Below, in pieces: positions 1 through 8,529 of a stretch of 64,000 bases of DNA (position 1 is the first letter of the stretch; every line of letters starts with the position of its first letter). The DNA comes from Dyadobacter sp. CY347 (GTDB lineage Bacteria > Bacteroidota > Bacteroidia > Cytophagales > Spirosomataceae), in the NCBI RefSeq assembly GCF_021502655.1, contig NZ_JAKFFT010000002.1, positions 744,001 through 808,000 on the forward strand, read 5' to 3'. The notes beneath the pieces are model-generated. The model was not told the origin of the DNA, did no database searches, and saw only the letters and a list, made by a program, of their open reading frames with translations. The position numbers were made by a program, and so were the translations under genes.

Positions 1-177
1 CTGGCCATGTTTTTGGCAAAAGAATATACTGATCTTCCTTTGAAGTCCATCGGCTATCACTTCGGAGGCCGTGATCACAGCACGGTCATACATTCCATAC
101 AGAGTATTAACCTGCTGATGGGCGAGACGCCCGACGTGGAAGAGACATTACAAAAGCTGCGCAGTTACTTTAAATGA
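1..177 (+). CDS. dnaA: Chromosomal replication initiator DnaA, C-terminal end (partial)
   Basis: Only the last 58 codons are inside the window; the gene begins upstream. The reading frame shows the DnaA domain IV signature: a helix-turn-helix region with the motif GGRDHSTV, which contacts DnaA boxes in replication origins. DnaA opens oriC and also acts as a transcription factor. The frame ends with a double stop (TGATGA) at 175-180. I looked for DnaA boxes and an origin in the following bases and saw none, so oriC is probably not inside this window. Confidence 0.95.
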   Translation: MAMFLAKEYTDLPLKSIGYHFGGRDHSTVIHSIQSINLLMGETPDVEETLQKLRSYFK

Positions 178-227
178 TGATTGGCGTCTAAACAGGTTAA
201 AAGCGTACTTAAAACCTGAATTACCCC

Positions 228-1217
228 ATGACGCCATTACTACTCGAACGCACACAGATCTGTGACGCGACCTGGAATGAACACATTCGCAAATCCTTAC
301 AATGTGTTGTTTACGCCCAGACATTTTATCTTGATATTGTTTGTGAAAGTTGGAAAGCGCTCATTTGGCCCACATTTGAGCGCCCGGAAATTGTAATGCC
401 CATTCCTATCCGCAGAAAATGGGGTTTTACGATCGTTTATCAACCTATTTTTTGTCAATATCTAGGCTTGTTTTCATTAAAGCCGCTTTCTGGATTACAG
501 CTTGAATCTTTCATTCGCTGTATTTCGGAAGAATTTGTTTACATATCAGCTTATCATTTCAATCCGGAAAACTCAATTAGGCTATCCGCATTGGAAGCAT
601 CATTTGCCAATCTAAAATTTACCCAAAAACATACGCACTGGCTTTATTTAAAAGCCGATTATGAGCAGTTAAATGCAGGTTATTCCAAGGATCGAAGGCA
701 AAATTTGAGGCGTAGTAAAGCCTTTAACTGGGAAATGAAGAAAAGCGCGGACATTGACCCGTTGATCAAATTATTCAATGAAAATCAAACAGCGCGTATT
801 CCGGGGGGCGTTGATCCTGGCGCATTCAATCGCTTGAAAGCACTTTTTAAAGCATTGCAGGCGAATCAGCAGGCGGAAGTTTACTACGCTTTTTACAACG
901 GACAAATCCATGCCGGGATACTCATTGTGACATTCGCCGGAAGAGCAATTTATTTGTTCAACGCTGCAGATCAAAGAGGGAGAAAGGGCAATGCCAGGAC
1001 ATTCATGCTGGATCAATATTTCCATGCCCACAATGGTAAAACGCTGATCTTCGACTTCGAAAGCCCGGAGGTTGATTCTATCACAAACTTTTATCTCAGT
1101 TTTGGAAGCACTCCGGTTTCATTCTATGCCATAAGCCGAAACGAGCTTTGGTTTCCATTAAAGCAATTTCAAAACTGGCGAAAACGCTTTTTCAGAACCA
1201 GACAAGGTCTTTTTTAA
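228..1217 (+). CDS. GNAT/FemAB-like acyltransferase-fold protein
   Basis: A 329-residue soluble protein with no signal peptide or membrane segment. Its middle (about residues 130-270) has the pattern of FemAB/GNAT-type acyltransferases, with a basic stretch near residue 153 (KDRRQNLRRS) and later strands such as IHAGILIV and AIYLFNAA. Members of this group transfer acyl or aminoacyl groups; the substrate here is not deducible. It lies 50 bp downstream of dnaA on the same strand and may be read from the dnaA transcript. Its 3' end overlaps the convergent DUF3108 gene by 26 bp. The family assignment is recall-based and tentative; the reading frame itself is solid. Confidence 0.75.
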   Translation: MTPLLLERTQICDATWNEHIRKSLQCVVYAQTFYLDIVCESWKALIWPTFERPEIVMPIPIRRKWGFTIVYQPIFCQYLGLFSLKPLSGLQLESFIRCISEEFVYISAYHFNPENSIRLSALEASFANLKFTQKHTHWLYLKADYEQLNAGYSKDRRQNLRRSKAFNWEMKKSADIDPLIKLFNENQTARIPGGVDPGAFNRLKALFKALQANQQAEVYYAFYNGQIHAGILIVTFAGRAIYLFNAADQRGRKGNARTFMLDQYFHAHNGKTLIFDFESPEVDSITNFYLSFGSTPVSFYAISRNELWFPLKQFQNWRKRFFRTRQGLF

Positions 1218-1998
1218 GGCCCTTATATGATTTTAAGTCCATTTCCAGTGAACCAATTTTCAGTTCAACTTCTACTTTCAACGGTATTTTGTTGGAATCA
1301 TCAGAAACCCACAGCTTCATGGCGCCCTCGCCCTTGAAGAACTTGTTGTCTGGAATCAAAGGGTTGATCCTTAACACTTTTGTCTTGCCATATTTGGTCT
1401 TAATCACATCTTTTCCAACGTAACGGACACGCAGCTTGTAAACCTCCCCATCAAAAAACGTAGGAACTTCTATAACATCCCCTTCTGAAACACGGTCGAA
1501 ATTGATCGTTCTTAAATAGAAATAACCGCTGATGATGTCGTGGATGTTGTTGGGGACATTATATGTTTTGGTCTCGTCCTTTACACTGGAAACGGCCTGG
1601 TCCCTGTGGTGATTGAACATCACGCGTTCGTCCTTGCGATATTTGTTCTCCTGGATCTGACGCTCAAACATATGCGGCAAGATCGCCGTCGTGTCAATGT
1701 ATGACCGCCAGGTGTCGCGCACCCGGGAAATAAGATCGAACGCACCTACTGTACGTCCCGAAACACTGACCCGGAAGCAAGGCCGGTTGTTGATCATTGA
1801 AACCGATTTTCCTACCTCAACTTTGGCTTCGGCTGCATTGATAAACCCGTAATGCACCCTGTATTCAACCCTTTCGCCCGGCCCGAAGCTCTTGTTATTA
1901 ATAACCCTGTTCTCAGCAGCCTGCTCTTCAAATTGCCGAAATGAGAAAAAAAGCGAAACGGTGATTAAAGCAATTATAACGATGTACGATCTCTTCAT
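1192..1998 (-). CDS. DUF3108 domain-containing exported protein
   Basis: A 268-residue protein with an N-terminal signal or anchor segment (hydrophobic residues about 4-20). The rest matches the DUF3108 pattern: an early FGPGERVEYRVHYG motif, then beta-rich sequence with RVRDTWRSYID and a late GAMKLWVSDD motif. The family is found in the periplasm or outer membrane of Gram-negative bacteria and its function is unknown. The gene starts 14 bp after the stop of the aminopeptidase gene at 2013-3095 and is probably co-transcribed with it. Its 3' end overlaps the convergent acyltransferase-like gene by 26 bp. Confidence 0.85.
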   Translation of the reverse strand: MKRSYIVIIALITVSLFFSFRQFEEQAAENRVINNKSFGPGERVEYRVHYGFINAAEAKVEVGKSVSMINNRPCFRVSVSGRTVGAFDLISRVRDTWRSYIDTTAILPHMFERQIQENKYRKDERVMFNHHRDQAVSSVKDETKTYNVPNNIHDIISGYFYLRTINFDRVSEGDVIEVPTFFDGEVYKLRVRYVGKDVIKTKYGKTKVLRINPLIPDNKFFKGEGAMKLWVSDDSNKIPLKVEVELKIGSLEMDLKSYKGLKKDLVWF

Positions 1999-2012
1999 GC
2001 TAAAAACTGTAA

Positions 2013-3095
2013 TTATAGAGAGGGATATTTTTCTTTCAAAAAGGCCAGATATTTTTTAATATTTCCTCCAAATTTTTGTTCAAACTCAATTCTAAAAATG
2101 TCCTGTTTTGACTTGTAAGTCTGATAACTGATGAAATACGCATTATTGGGCAACTTCCCATCCTGCCAGCGGTTCGCCGCCCGGCGGTTCGACGCCCGGC
2201 GGCTCGGCGCGGGCTGATTTTTGTTTGTTAACGTCCGCTTCCCCGAAAGCAGTGTATCGGCGTCTTCAAAGATGCCCGTAATGAGCGCAGTTTTTAATGA
2301 GTCATAATGCGCACTGGCTACGGGGTTTGTACCAAATGTTTTATAAAGACTGTCCAGCCGGGCTATCCCCCTAAGCATATGCCCAGAATACGCATCATTG
2401 TACTTTTTTAAATATTCGTATGTACGTAATTCCGGGGAGTCCAGACCATACTTATACTTCAAAAAGCGGATCGCGCCCTGGTCCCCGATAAAGCTGGCCA
2501 GGTTCTCATTCAGTTCCAGGTTATTTTTCACAAAAAGTGTTCCATGCGTAAGCTCGTGGAGGATGAGGTTGGCCAGACTTCCCACTCTTCTTTCCAGCAT
2601 ACTTGATAGGATCGGATCTTTCAGATAACCCAATGTTGACCATGCAGAAACGTCTCCAATATCTGTATCCAAGCCTTGACGCATGAGTTCGCGCTCCTCG
2701 GAGACTGCACGTGTGGAATCAAAAAAACCTTTGTAAGGAAAACTACCAATGATAGGAAAGTGCCATTTATAAGGCTCGATCTTGTATTTTTCAGATGCCG
2801 TGATCAGCCAGATCAATGGTTTACCGTGCTGATTGTAGAATGTGGTGTAGTTTTTCGAAGGCGTCAGCCCCAAAGAATCCACGCCGAATTTCTTGATCTC
2901 CTCAATCAGCCGGATCCTGGCTTTGAGGGAATCAGGGAATGCAGGGTCATTTAGCACATCGGCCACATCCTCCACATTCATCAGAATCTTCACCTGGCCT
3001 GAGGCCTGCATCCAGCCATAGCTGAGCATATCACGGTAGTAAACGCCTGCAAGGACACAAAACACTAGAACGGCAGCGAAAATCTTTTTAAACAC
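2013..3095 (-). CDS. Putative aminopeptidase (PF10023-like), GTG start
   Basis: A 360-residue protein with an N-terminal membrane or signal segment (about residues 5-20). The zinc-peptidase motif HELTH lies at residues 180-184, followed by NENLASF with Glu197 as the likely third metal ligand. This arrangement fits the predicted aminopeptidase family PF10023. The start codon is GTG at 3095; no in-frame ATG gives a better N-terminus. About residues 293-307 form a 5-residue tandem repeat rich in Arg/Ala/Ser, encoded by three 15-bp GC-rich repeats, which looks like a recent in-frame expansion outside the catalytic core. The gene is divergent from recA and precedes the DUF3108 gene in an apparent operon. 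Substrate unknown. Confidence 0.8.
   Translation of the reverse strand: MFKKIFAAVLVFCVLAGVYYRDMLSYGWMQASGQVKILMNVEDVADVLNDPAFPDSLKARIRLIEEIKKFGVDSLGLTPSKNYTTFYNQHGKPLIWLITASEKYKIEPYKWHFPIIGSFPYKGFFDSTRAVSEERELMRQGLDTDIGDVSAWSTLGYLKDPILSSMLERRVGSLANLILHELTHGTLFVKNNLELNENLASFIGDQGAIRFLKYKYGLDSPELRTYEYLKKYNDAYSGHMLRGIARLDSLYKTFGTNPVASAHYDSLKTALITGIFEDADTLLSGKRTLTNKNQPAPSRRASNRRAANRWQDGKLPNNAYFISYQTYKSKQDIFRIEFEQKFGGNIKKYLAFLKEKYPSL
2171..2215. repeat. Three tandem 15-bp repeats inside the aminopeptidase gene
   Basis: The units are GGTTCGCCGCCCGGC (2171-2185), GGTTCGACGCCCGGC (2186-2200) and GGCTCGGCGCGGGCT (2201-2215). They are much more GC-rich than the surrounding coding sequence. Because 15 is a multiple of three the frame is kept, and the minus-strand product reads as a basic 5-residue repeat (for example NRRAA, SRRAS). 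Confidence 0.85.
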
Positions 3096-3318
3096 AAATG
3101 CGGTAATTAGGTAAGAAGGCGGAATGCATCTCTAAAACAGATAATTCCGCTGCAAAATTATGGAAATTAGCCGTTAATTATTTACCGTTTATCCTGATCA
3201 AAAGCCGGTGGGTAAATCATTCCTGACACTGAATAATCGAATGTCCTAAGTTGTAAAATCCACTTGATATTATCTGTATTTATCACGTCTGAAATTATAT
3301 TTTTAAAAGAAAAAGCCG

Positions 3319-3349
3319 TTGGATTTTTGCTTGTAATTTGGTATTTTTA
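3319..3349 (+). promoter_or_regulatory. Candidate recA promoter
   Basis: TTG at 3319-3321 and TATTTTTA at 3342-3349 are separated by 20 bp. This is one base from the Bacteroidota consensus TTG-N19-TAnnTTTG. Transcription would begin near 3356, giving an 80-nt leader that includes the hairpin at 3372-3404. I saw no obvious LexA-type SOS box, but no Bacteroidota SOS consensus was tested. Confidence 0.45.
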
Positions 3350-3371
3350 CACAACAAAAAGACCAGGTATC

Positions 3372-3404
3372 AAGCGGTTTTTGGGAATCAAAAGCCGCTT
3401 TTTT
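3372..3404 (+). terminator. Terminator-like hairpin in the recA leader
   Basis: The arms AAGCGGTTTT and AAAAGCCGCTT pair over ten base pairs with one bulged base and an 8-nt loop, followed directly by six T residues. It ends 31 bp before the recA start codon. No plus-strand gene ends here, because the upstream gene is divergent, so this is not an ordinary end-of-gene terminator. It could attenuate recA transcription or simply structure the leader RNA. Confidence 0.6.
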
Positions 3405-3435
3405 ATGAACAAACTAAATTATTGTATCCGTTTTT

Positions 3436-4503
3436 ATGGCACAACCAACCACTGATAAAGACAACAAACTTAAAGCATTACAAACCACGCTTGAAAAGCT
3501 GGACAAAACCTACGGAAAAGGCACAGTGATGCGCCTGAGCGACAGTAAGGTTTTGGATATTCCTGTTATCTCAACAGGTTCGCTGGGTCTCGACCTGGCT
3601 CTTGGGGTAGGAGGCGTTCCGCGTGGCCGTGTTGTGGAAATTTACGGACCGGAATCTTCCGGTAAGACCACATTGTCCATGCACTGCATTGCCGAGGCCC
3701 AGAAAAAAGGCGGACTTGCAGCATTTATTGATGCAGAGCACGCGTTTGACAGATCTTATGCTGAAAAATTAGGCATTGATACCAGTAACTTGCTGATCTC
3801 ACAGCCAGACAGCGGTGAGCAGGCCTTGGAAATTGCAGAACATCTGATTAGCAGCGGCGCTGTGGATATCATCGTTATTGACTCTGTTGCTGCCCTTGTG
3901 CCACGTGCTGAGCTTGAAGGTGAAATGGGTGACAGCAAAATGGGTTTACAAGCTCGTTTGATGTCGCAGGCATTGCGTAAGCTGACGGGTGTGATCAACA
4001 AAACTGGATGCTGCTGTATTTTCATTAACCAGCTGCGTGAGAAAATCGGCGTAATGTTCGGTAACCCTGAGACTACAACGGGTGGTAACGCATTGAAATA
4101 CTATGCTTCTGTGCGTTTGGATATCCGTCGTGTTGGTCAGATCAAAGAAAGCGCTGATCAGATCCTGGGTAACCGCACACGTGTGAAAGTGGTGAAAAAT
4201 AAGGTTGCACCGCCATTTAAGGTTGTGGAATTCGATATCATGTACGGCGAAGGAATTTCCAAAGTAGGAGAGATCATTGACCTTGCAGTTGAGCTGGAGA
4301 TCGTAAAGAAAGCAGGTTCATGGTTTAGCTACGATGGTAACCGTCTAGGACAAGGCCGTGACGCCGTAAAAGCGCTTATCAAAGACAATCCGGAATTGAT
4401 GGATGAGCTGGAAGCGAAAGTTCGTGCGAAGGTGAACAACGAGCCGGATGCATTAATCGACACAAGCGAGCCTAATGTGGTAGACGAAGGCGCTCCCCTT
4501 TGA
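3436..4503 (+). CDS. recA: Recombinase RecA
   Basis: A full-length 355-residue RecA. It forms ATP-dependent filaments on single-stranded DNA, drives strand exchange in recombinational repair and acts as co-protease in SOS induction. The Walker A motif GPESSGKTT starts at residue 71, the Walker B strand reads [10 protein letters not shown], and the L1/L2 regions include EGEMGD and the [10 protein letters not shown] block. The C-terminus is acidic, as is usual. The ATG start is supported by the canonical N-terminal helix and the KTYGKGTVM motif at about residues 24-32. The gene is monocistronic: a terminator follows at 4558-4586, and a candidate promoter and hairpin precede it. Confidence 0.99.
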   Translation: MAQPTTDKDNKLKALQTTLEKLDKTYGKGTVMRLSDSKVLDIPVISTGSLGLDLALGVGGVPRGRVVEIYGPESSGKTTLSMHCIAEAQKKGGLAAFIDAEHAFDRSYAEKLGIDTSNLLISQPDSGEQALEIAEHLISSGAVDIIVIDSVAALVPRAELEGEMGDSKMGLQARLMSQALRKLTGVINKTGCCCIFINQLREKIGVMFGNPETTTGGNALKYYASVRLDIRRVGQIKESADQILGNRTRVKVVKNKVAPPFKVVEFDIMYGEGISKVGEIIDLAVELEIVKKAGSWFSYDGNRLGQGRDAVKALIKDNPELMDELEAKVRAKVNNEPDALIDTSEPNVVDEGAPL

Positions 4504-4557
4504 TTTGAATACAGCTGACTTTATAAATTAGCTTGTTTTACAAATCGCATATAAAGA

Positions 4558-4586
4558 AAATGCCCGGTGTTTGCCGGGCATTTCTT
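4558..4586. terminator. Bidirectional terminator between recA and the AAA ATPase gene
   Basis: The stem arms ATGCCCGG and CCGGGCAT enclose a 6-nt loop and are flanked by A-rich sequence on the left and T-rich sequence on the right. It can terminate both convergent transcripts (recA ends at 4503; the minus-strand ATPase gene ends at 4595). Confidence 0.85.
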
Positions 4587-4594
4587 GTTGTATA

Positions 4595-6130
4595 TCAAAA
4601 TGGTTTGCGATCGTCATCATCTTCATCGAAGTCGTAATCGTCTTCACCCGGGCCGGAAAACATGCTGCTCACCAGGTCCTGGAACTTCATTCCCTGATCC
4701 AGCGACATCTTTCCAATCAGCGAGAATTCTGCCATGCCGTGCAATGCGAATTCCATCATGAACAGTTTTTCTTCAACTCCGGAATAGGCACTTAGCATAT
4801 CCACAAAATCATCCAGACCGTCAATGGTTTTCAACCGCGCCATATACTCGCGATCGGTCATGTCGCCTGGCATTTCCATTTCGTTGCCTGAGCCAAACCA
4901 TTCGATTACTTTCGCATACGGATTGATCTTGCTCTTTTTACTCTTCTCAGGATCTGGGAAGAAATTCAAAAACTGCGTGCGGATTGCTTTTCCGATCAGG
5001 TTCTGTGCTACGATCACCGGACCTTCAACCTCGCCTTCATAAACAAGCTCAACCTTACCGCAAATCGCAGAAACAACGCCATAAAGGTCTGAAATACGCA
5101 CATATGTGCTTTCCTCTCCATTGATCAGCGCACGTCTTTCGGCAGTGCTCAAAAGGCTTTCATAAGCAGAGATCGTCAAACGAGCGGAAACGCCGCTTTT
5201 GCTATCCACATATTCACTTTCGCGTGCCTCAAATGCAATCTGCTCGATCAATGTTTTAGCAAGCTCATTGACCTTGATCATGCCAATCTGCTCCGATTTA
5301 ACGATCGCTTCCTGTTCCGTGATCTTCTTGCCCGTTTCAATTGTTTTCGGATAATGCGTCACAATCTGGCTTTCAATACGGTCTTTCAGCGGGGTAACAA
5401 TGCTTCCGCGGTTGGTATAGTCCTCCGGGTTGGCGGTGAAAACAAATTGAATGTCAAGCGGCAAGCGCAACTTGAAACCACGGATCTGAATGTCGCCTTC
5501 CTGCAAAATATTGAAAAGCGCAACTTGTATCCTGGCCTGCAAATCGGGAAGTTCGTTGATTACAAAAATGCCGCGATGCGAGCGGGGGATAAGGCCGAAA
5601 TGGATTACCCGTTCGTCCGAATAAGGCAGTTTCAATGTTGCTGCTTTAATAGGGTCCACGTCGCCGATAAGGTCGGCTACGGAAACATCCGGGGTCGCCA
5701 ACTTCTCAGTATAGCGCTCATCCCGGTGCAGCCAGGCTATTTCTGTGTCGTCGCCATATTCCTCCACAGCATCTTTTGCAAACCTGGATAAGGGTTGCAA
5801 AGGATCATCATGCAACTCCGAATTCTTCACGTAAGGAATGTATTCGTCCAGAAGATTAATCATCATCCGGGCAATCCGCGTTTTAGCTTGTCCGCGCAAT
5901 CCCAAAAAATTAATGTTGTGCATCGACAGGATCGCACGCTCCACATCAGGAATTACAGTTTCCTCATAACCCCAGATGCCAGGGAAAATATTTTCTTTGT
6001 TTTTAATCTTAACGATCAGATTATCACGCAGTTCCTGCTTAATAGATCTGGATTGATAACCTGCATTTTTAAGTTCACCGAGCGTTTGGATTTCCAAAAG
6101 CTCTGAACTACTAAGAAGTGAGTAACTCAT
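4595..6130 (-). CDS. MoxR/magnesium-chelatase-type AAA ATPase
   Basis: A 511-residue AAA+ ATPase of the group usually annotated as magnesium chelatase in Bacteroidota. The Walker A motif is GLRGQAKT (residues 77-84), the GxxGxAKT form typical of MoxR proteins. The Walker B strand reads GIFVINELPD, with Asn where Asp is usual; I recall this variant as common in this subgroup. The sensor region includes FTANPEDYTNRG. The C-terminus is very acidic (about residues 495-508). The true role is unknown and tetrapyrrole synthesis is unlikely, since no chelatase D/H subunit gene or von Willebrand-domain partner lies nearby. It follows rny by 14 bp and ends the pheT-zapA-rny run. Confidence 0.85.
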   Translation of the reverse strand: MSYSLLSSSELLEIQTLGELKNAGYQSRSIKQELRDNLIVKIKNKENIFPGIWGYEETVIPDVERAILSMHNINFLGLRGQAKTRIARMMINLLDEYIPYVKNSELHDDPLQPLSRFAKDAVEEYGDDTEIAWLHRDERYTEKLATPDVSVADLIGDVDPIKAATLKLPYSDERVIHFGLIPRSHRGIFVINELPDLQARIQVALFNILQEGDIQIRGFKLRLPLDIQFVFTANPEDYTNRGSIVTPLKDRIESQIVTHYPKTIETGKKITEQEAIVKSEQIGMIKVNELAKTLIEQIAFEARESEYVDSKSGVSARLTISAYESLLSTAERRALINGEESTYVRISDLYGVVSAICGKVELVYEGEVEGPVIVAQNLIGKAIRTQFLNFFPDPEKSKKSKINPYAKVIEWFGSGNEMEMPGDMTDREYMARLKTIDGLDDFVDMLSAYSGVEEKLFMMEFALHGMAEFSLIGKMSLDQGMKFQDLVSSMFSGPGEDDYDFDEDDDDRKPF

Positions 6131-6144
6131 GTATTTTAGGCTGA

Positions 6145-7716
6145 TTAACGCGCATACGCTACTGAACGCATCTCACGGATTACTGTAATTTTTATCTGTC
6201 CGGGATACTGCATTTCCTTTTCAATTTTTTGCGAAATATCAAAAGAAAGCATCCCTGCCTTTTCATCCGAAACATTATCTGCATCAATGATCACGCGCAA
6301 TTCACGACCCGCCTGGATCGCATAACATTTTTCAACACCCTCAAATGACAATGCCATGTTTTCAAGGTCACGAAGCCTCTGAATGTAAGACTCCATCATT
6401 TCGCGGCGTGCTCCCGGGCGAGATCCTGAAATTGCATCGCACACCTGAATGATCGGGGAGAGAATGCTGGTCATTTCAATTTCATCGTGGTGGGCGCCGA
6501 TCGCGTTGCACACTTCCGGATTTTCCTTGTATTTTTTAGCAAGCTCCATACCCAATATTGCGTGGGGAAGATCTGATTCTTCCGGCCAGACCTTACCAAT
6601 ATCGTGCAGCAGACCAGCTCTTTTTGCCAGTTTCGTGTTCAATCCAAGTTCAGATGCCATTGTAGCACAAAGCTTCGCCACCTCACGTGAATGTTGCAGC
6701 AGGTTTTGCCCGTAAGACGAGCGGAAACGCATACGGCCGATCATCTTAACAAGCTCAGGGTGAAGTCCGTGGATGCCCATGTCGATCACAGTTCGTTCAC
6801 CGATCTCCACGATCTCGTCATCAATGTTCTTGCGTGTTTTGGCAACGACTTCCTCAATCCTGGCCGGGTGAATCCTTCCATCCTGAACAAGACGATGAAG
6901 CGAAAGCCTTGCAATTTCTCTTCTTACCGGATCAAATCCGGAGATAACGATCGCTTCCGGAGTGTCGTCCACAATGATCTCAACGCCCGTTGCGGCTTCC
7001 AGAGCACGAATGTTACGGCCTTCACGTCCAATGATCTTACCCTTAATATCGTCGTTTTCAATGTTGAAAACAGACACGCAGTTTTCGATCGCGTGTTCCG
7101 CAGCCGTGCGCTGAATAGTTTCAATAACGATTTTCTTAGCTTCTTTCGTAGCAGTAAGACGGGCTTCTTCCATCGCACTTTTGACATACGATCCGGCCCT
7201 TGTATCCGCCTCTGCTTTCAATGCGTCTATTAATTGCTCGCGCGCCTGGTCGGCAGTAAGGTTGGCGATTTTTTCAAGCTGGGCAACTTGCTGGTGCAGT
7301 GATTTTTCTGCTTCTTCGCGGCGTTTTGTGGCCGTTTCAAGTTGCTGGTTTAGATTGGTTTTAAGCGCTTCAAGCTCATTTTCGCGGCGCTTGTTTGCCT
7401 CAATCGTCTGGTTAAGGCTTTGCTCGCGTTGTTTTAGTTTCTGCTCGTTGGTTTGGAGGATCACGCGCTTCTTGTTAGCATCCTCTTCAAACTCGCCTTT
7501 CAGTCTCAGGTATTTTTCCTTGGCTTCAAGGATACGGTCTTTTTTTATGTTTTCGGCAGCGCTTTCGGCATTACGGAGAATTTCGGCTGCGCGTTCCTGC
7601 GCTTCTTTTTCTTTCTGATCAAAAGATCGCTGAAAGATGTACTTGCCTGCGAAAATCCCCACACCAATGGCGATAATGTCGGACAGGACGAGGATGAAAA
7701 CTAATGAATTTGACAT
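6145..7716 (-). CDS. rny: Ribonuclease Y
   Basis: A 523-residue membrane-anchored endoribonuclease that initiates mRNA decay. The domain order is standard: one N-terminal transmembrane helix (about residues 5-25), a long coiled coil rich in Glu/Lys/Gln (about 30-190), a KH RNA-binding domain with [11 protein letters not shown] (about 230-275), and an HD phosphohydrolase domain with [11 protein letters not shown] and AHHDEIE (about 335-430). The length agrees with the family. It lies between zapA and the AAA ATPase gene on the same strand, 14 bp from the ATPase gene, and may be translationally coupled to it. The 123 bp between zapA and rny contain no convincing promoter. Confidence 0.97.
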   Translation of the reverse strand: MSNSLVFILVLSDIIAIGVGIFAGKYIFQRSFDQKEKEAQERAAEILRNAESAAENIKKDRILEAKEKYLRLKGEFEEDANKKRVILQTNEQKLKQREQSLNQTIEANKRRENELEALKTNLNQQLETATKRREEAEKSLHQQVAQLEKIANLTADQAREQLIDALKAEADTRAGSYVKSAMEEARLTATKEAKKIVIETIQRTAAEHAIENCVSVFNIENDDIKGKIIGREGRNIRALEAATGVEIIVDDTPEAIVISGFDPVRREIARLSLHRLVQDGRIHPARIEEVVAKTRKNIDDEIVEIGERTVIDMGIHGLHPELVKMIGRMRFRSSYGQNLLQHSREVAKLCATMASELGLNTKLAKRAGLLHDIGKVWPEESDLPHAILGMELAKKYKENPEVCNAIGAHHDEIEMTSILSPIIQVCDAISGSRPGARREMMESYIQRLRDLENMALSFEGVEKCYAIQAGRELRVIIDADNVSDEKAGMLSFDISQKIEKEMQYPGQIKITVIREMRSVAYAR

Positions 7717-7839
7717 TTCAGTAATGGTTATATATAGTTGGTTTTACCGACTAAACCGCGTGAAAATGCCGAAGGTGGAAGTATTGAAAGAAGATAAAGA
7801 GTAATCCGTATAAAATAAAGGTTTTGTGGTGTTGAGCTT

Positions 7840-8151
7840 TCAGCCTTCTATTGCGCTGGTAATGGTTTCGTCAAGCTTTTCTACCCTGTTTTTAAAAGCC
7901 ATCACCAAGTTATCCATTTGCTCCTGGTCCCGTTGTAATGCTACAAGGCATTCAATAGAAGTAAGTGCAATTGCTTCAATGTCACCGTATACTTTTCCTT
8001 TTAATTTATGCTGCTGCACGCGTTGCATGAACACCTCATACCCATCCCTGTAGAATTTCTCCTGATCCGCCGGAACGCTCAGTTTGAAACCCCTGTCCAG
8101 CAGTTTTATAAAGACAGAAACGTCCGGATTGGGTATGTTATTTTTTTTCAT
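7840..8151 (-). CDS. zapA: Cell division protein ZapA-like
   Basis: A 103-residue protein with the ZapA pattern: a short N-terminal beta region (DVSVFIKLLDRGFKLSV) followed by long helices ending in a coiled coil (EQMDNLVMAFKNRVEKLDETI). ZapA bundles FtsZ filaments at the division ring. Its start codon overlaps the stop of the upstream coiled-coil gene as ATGA (8148-8151), indicating translational coupling. The order pheT - coiled-coil protein - zapA - rny is one I recall from other Bacteroidota. Confidence 0.88.
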   Translation of the reverse strand: MKKNNIPNPDVSVFIKLLDRGFKLSVPADQEKFYRDGYEVFMQRVQQHKLKGKVYGDIEAIALTSIECLVALQRDQEQMDNLVMAFKNRVEKLDETITSAIEG

Positions 8152-8492
8152 AAGGTATCTTCAAGCAATTCTATGCACTTATCGATCTCTTGTATATATC
8201 TTTCAACTGAGTCTTTCAGTTCGGCGATTCCGCTTGTTGGTGTCAGTTTACTAGTGACAATTTTAGCGAAACTTTTAGACTTATTAAAGTCTTTTTCCAA
8301 ACTAGTGTATTTTTTCTTTATTTCTTTTGCTTCTTCCTTGAGGTGTTGATTGGATGCACGGAGCTCGGCATTTTCACGCTGCAGCTCTGATATTGACCAG
8401 CTTAGTTTCTCTTTGGTGTTGATCAGGAACTCGAGTTTTTTCTCAAGGTCGGTCAACTTGTGTTCAATGATGCGCTCGATGCTCCTTTCCAT
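8148..8492 (-). CDS. Coiled-coil protein coupled to zapA
   Basis: A 114-residue protein that is almost entirely coiled coil, with heptad-like runs from about residue 5 to 75 (for example LEKKLEFLINTKEKL and ELRASNQHLKEE). It has no signal peptide. Its stop overlaps the zapA start by four bases. The coiled-coil character and coupling suggest a ZapB-like partner for ZapA in FtsZ-ring assembly. That role is inferred from context only; I do not recognise a named family. Confidence 0.85.
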   Translation of the reverse strand: MERSIERIIEHKLTDLEKKLEFLINTKEKLSWSISELQRENAELRASNQHLKEEAKEIKKKYTSLEKDFNKSKSFAKIVTSKLTPTSGIAELKDSVERYIQEIDKCIELLEDTL

Positions 8493-8529
8493 TTTTTGGC
8501 CTTAATAATGCTGTCAAACCAAAACTCCT

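Noticed and set aside
178-227. Replication origin next to dnaA
   Set aside because: I saw no DnaA-box cluster or AT-rich unwinding region in the short gap; oriC is more likely beyond the left edge or elsewhere.
3264-3455. 63-codon open reading frame ending inside recA
   Set aside because: Composition is not protein-like, and it spans the promoter and hairpin region. Only its last 16 codons, from 3405, might act as a leader peptide, which is unproven.
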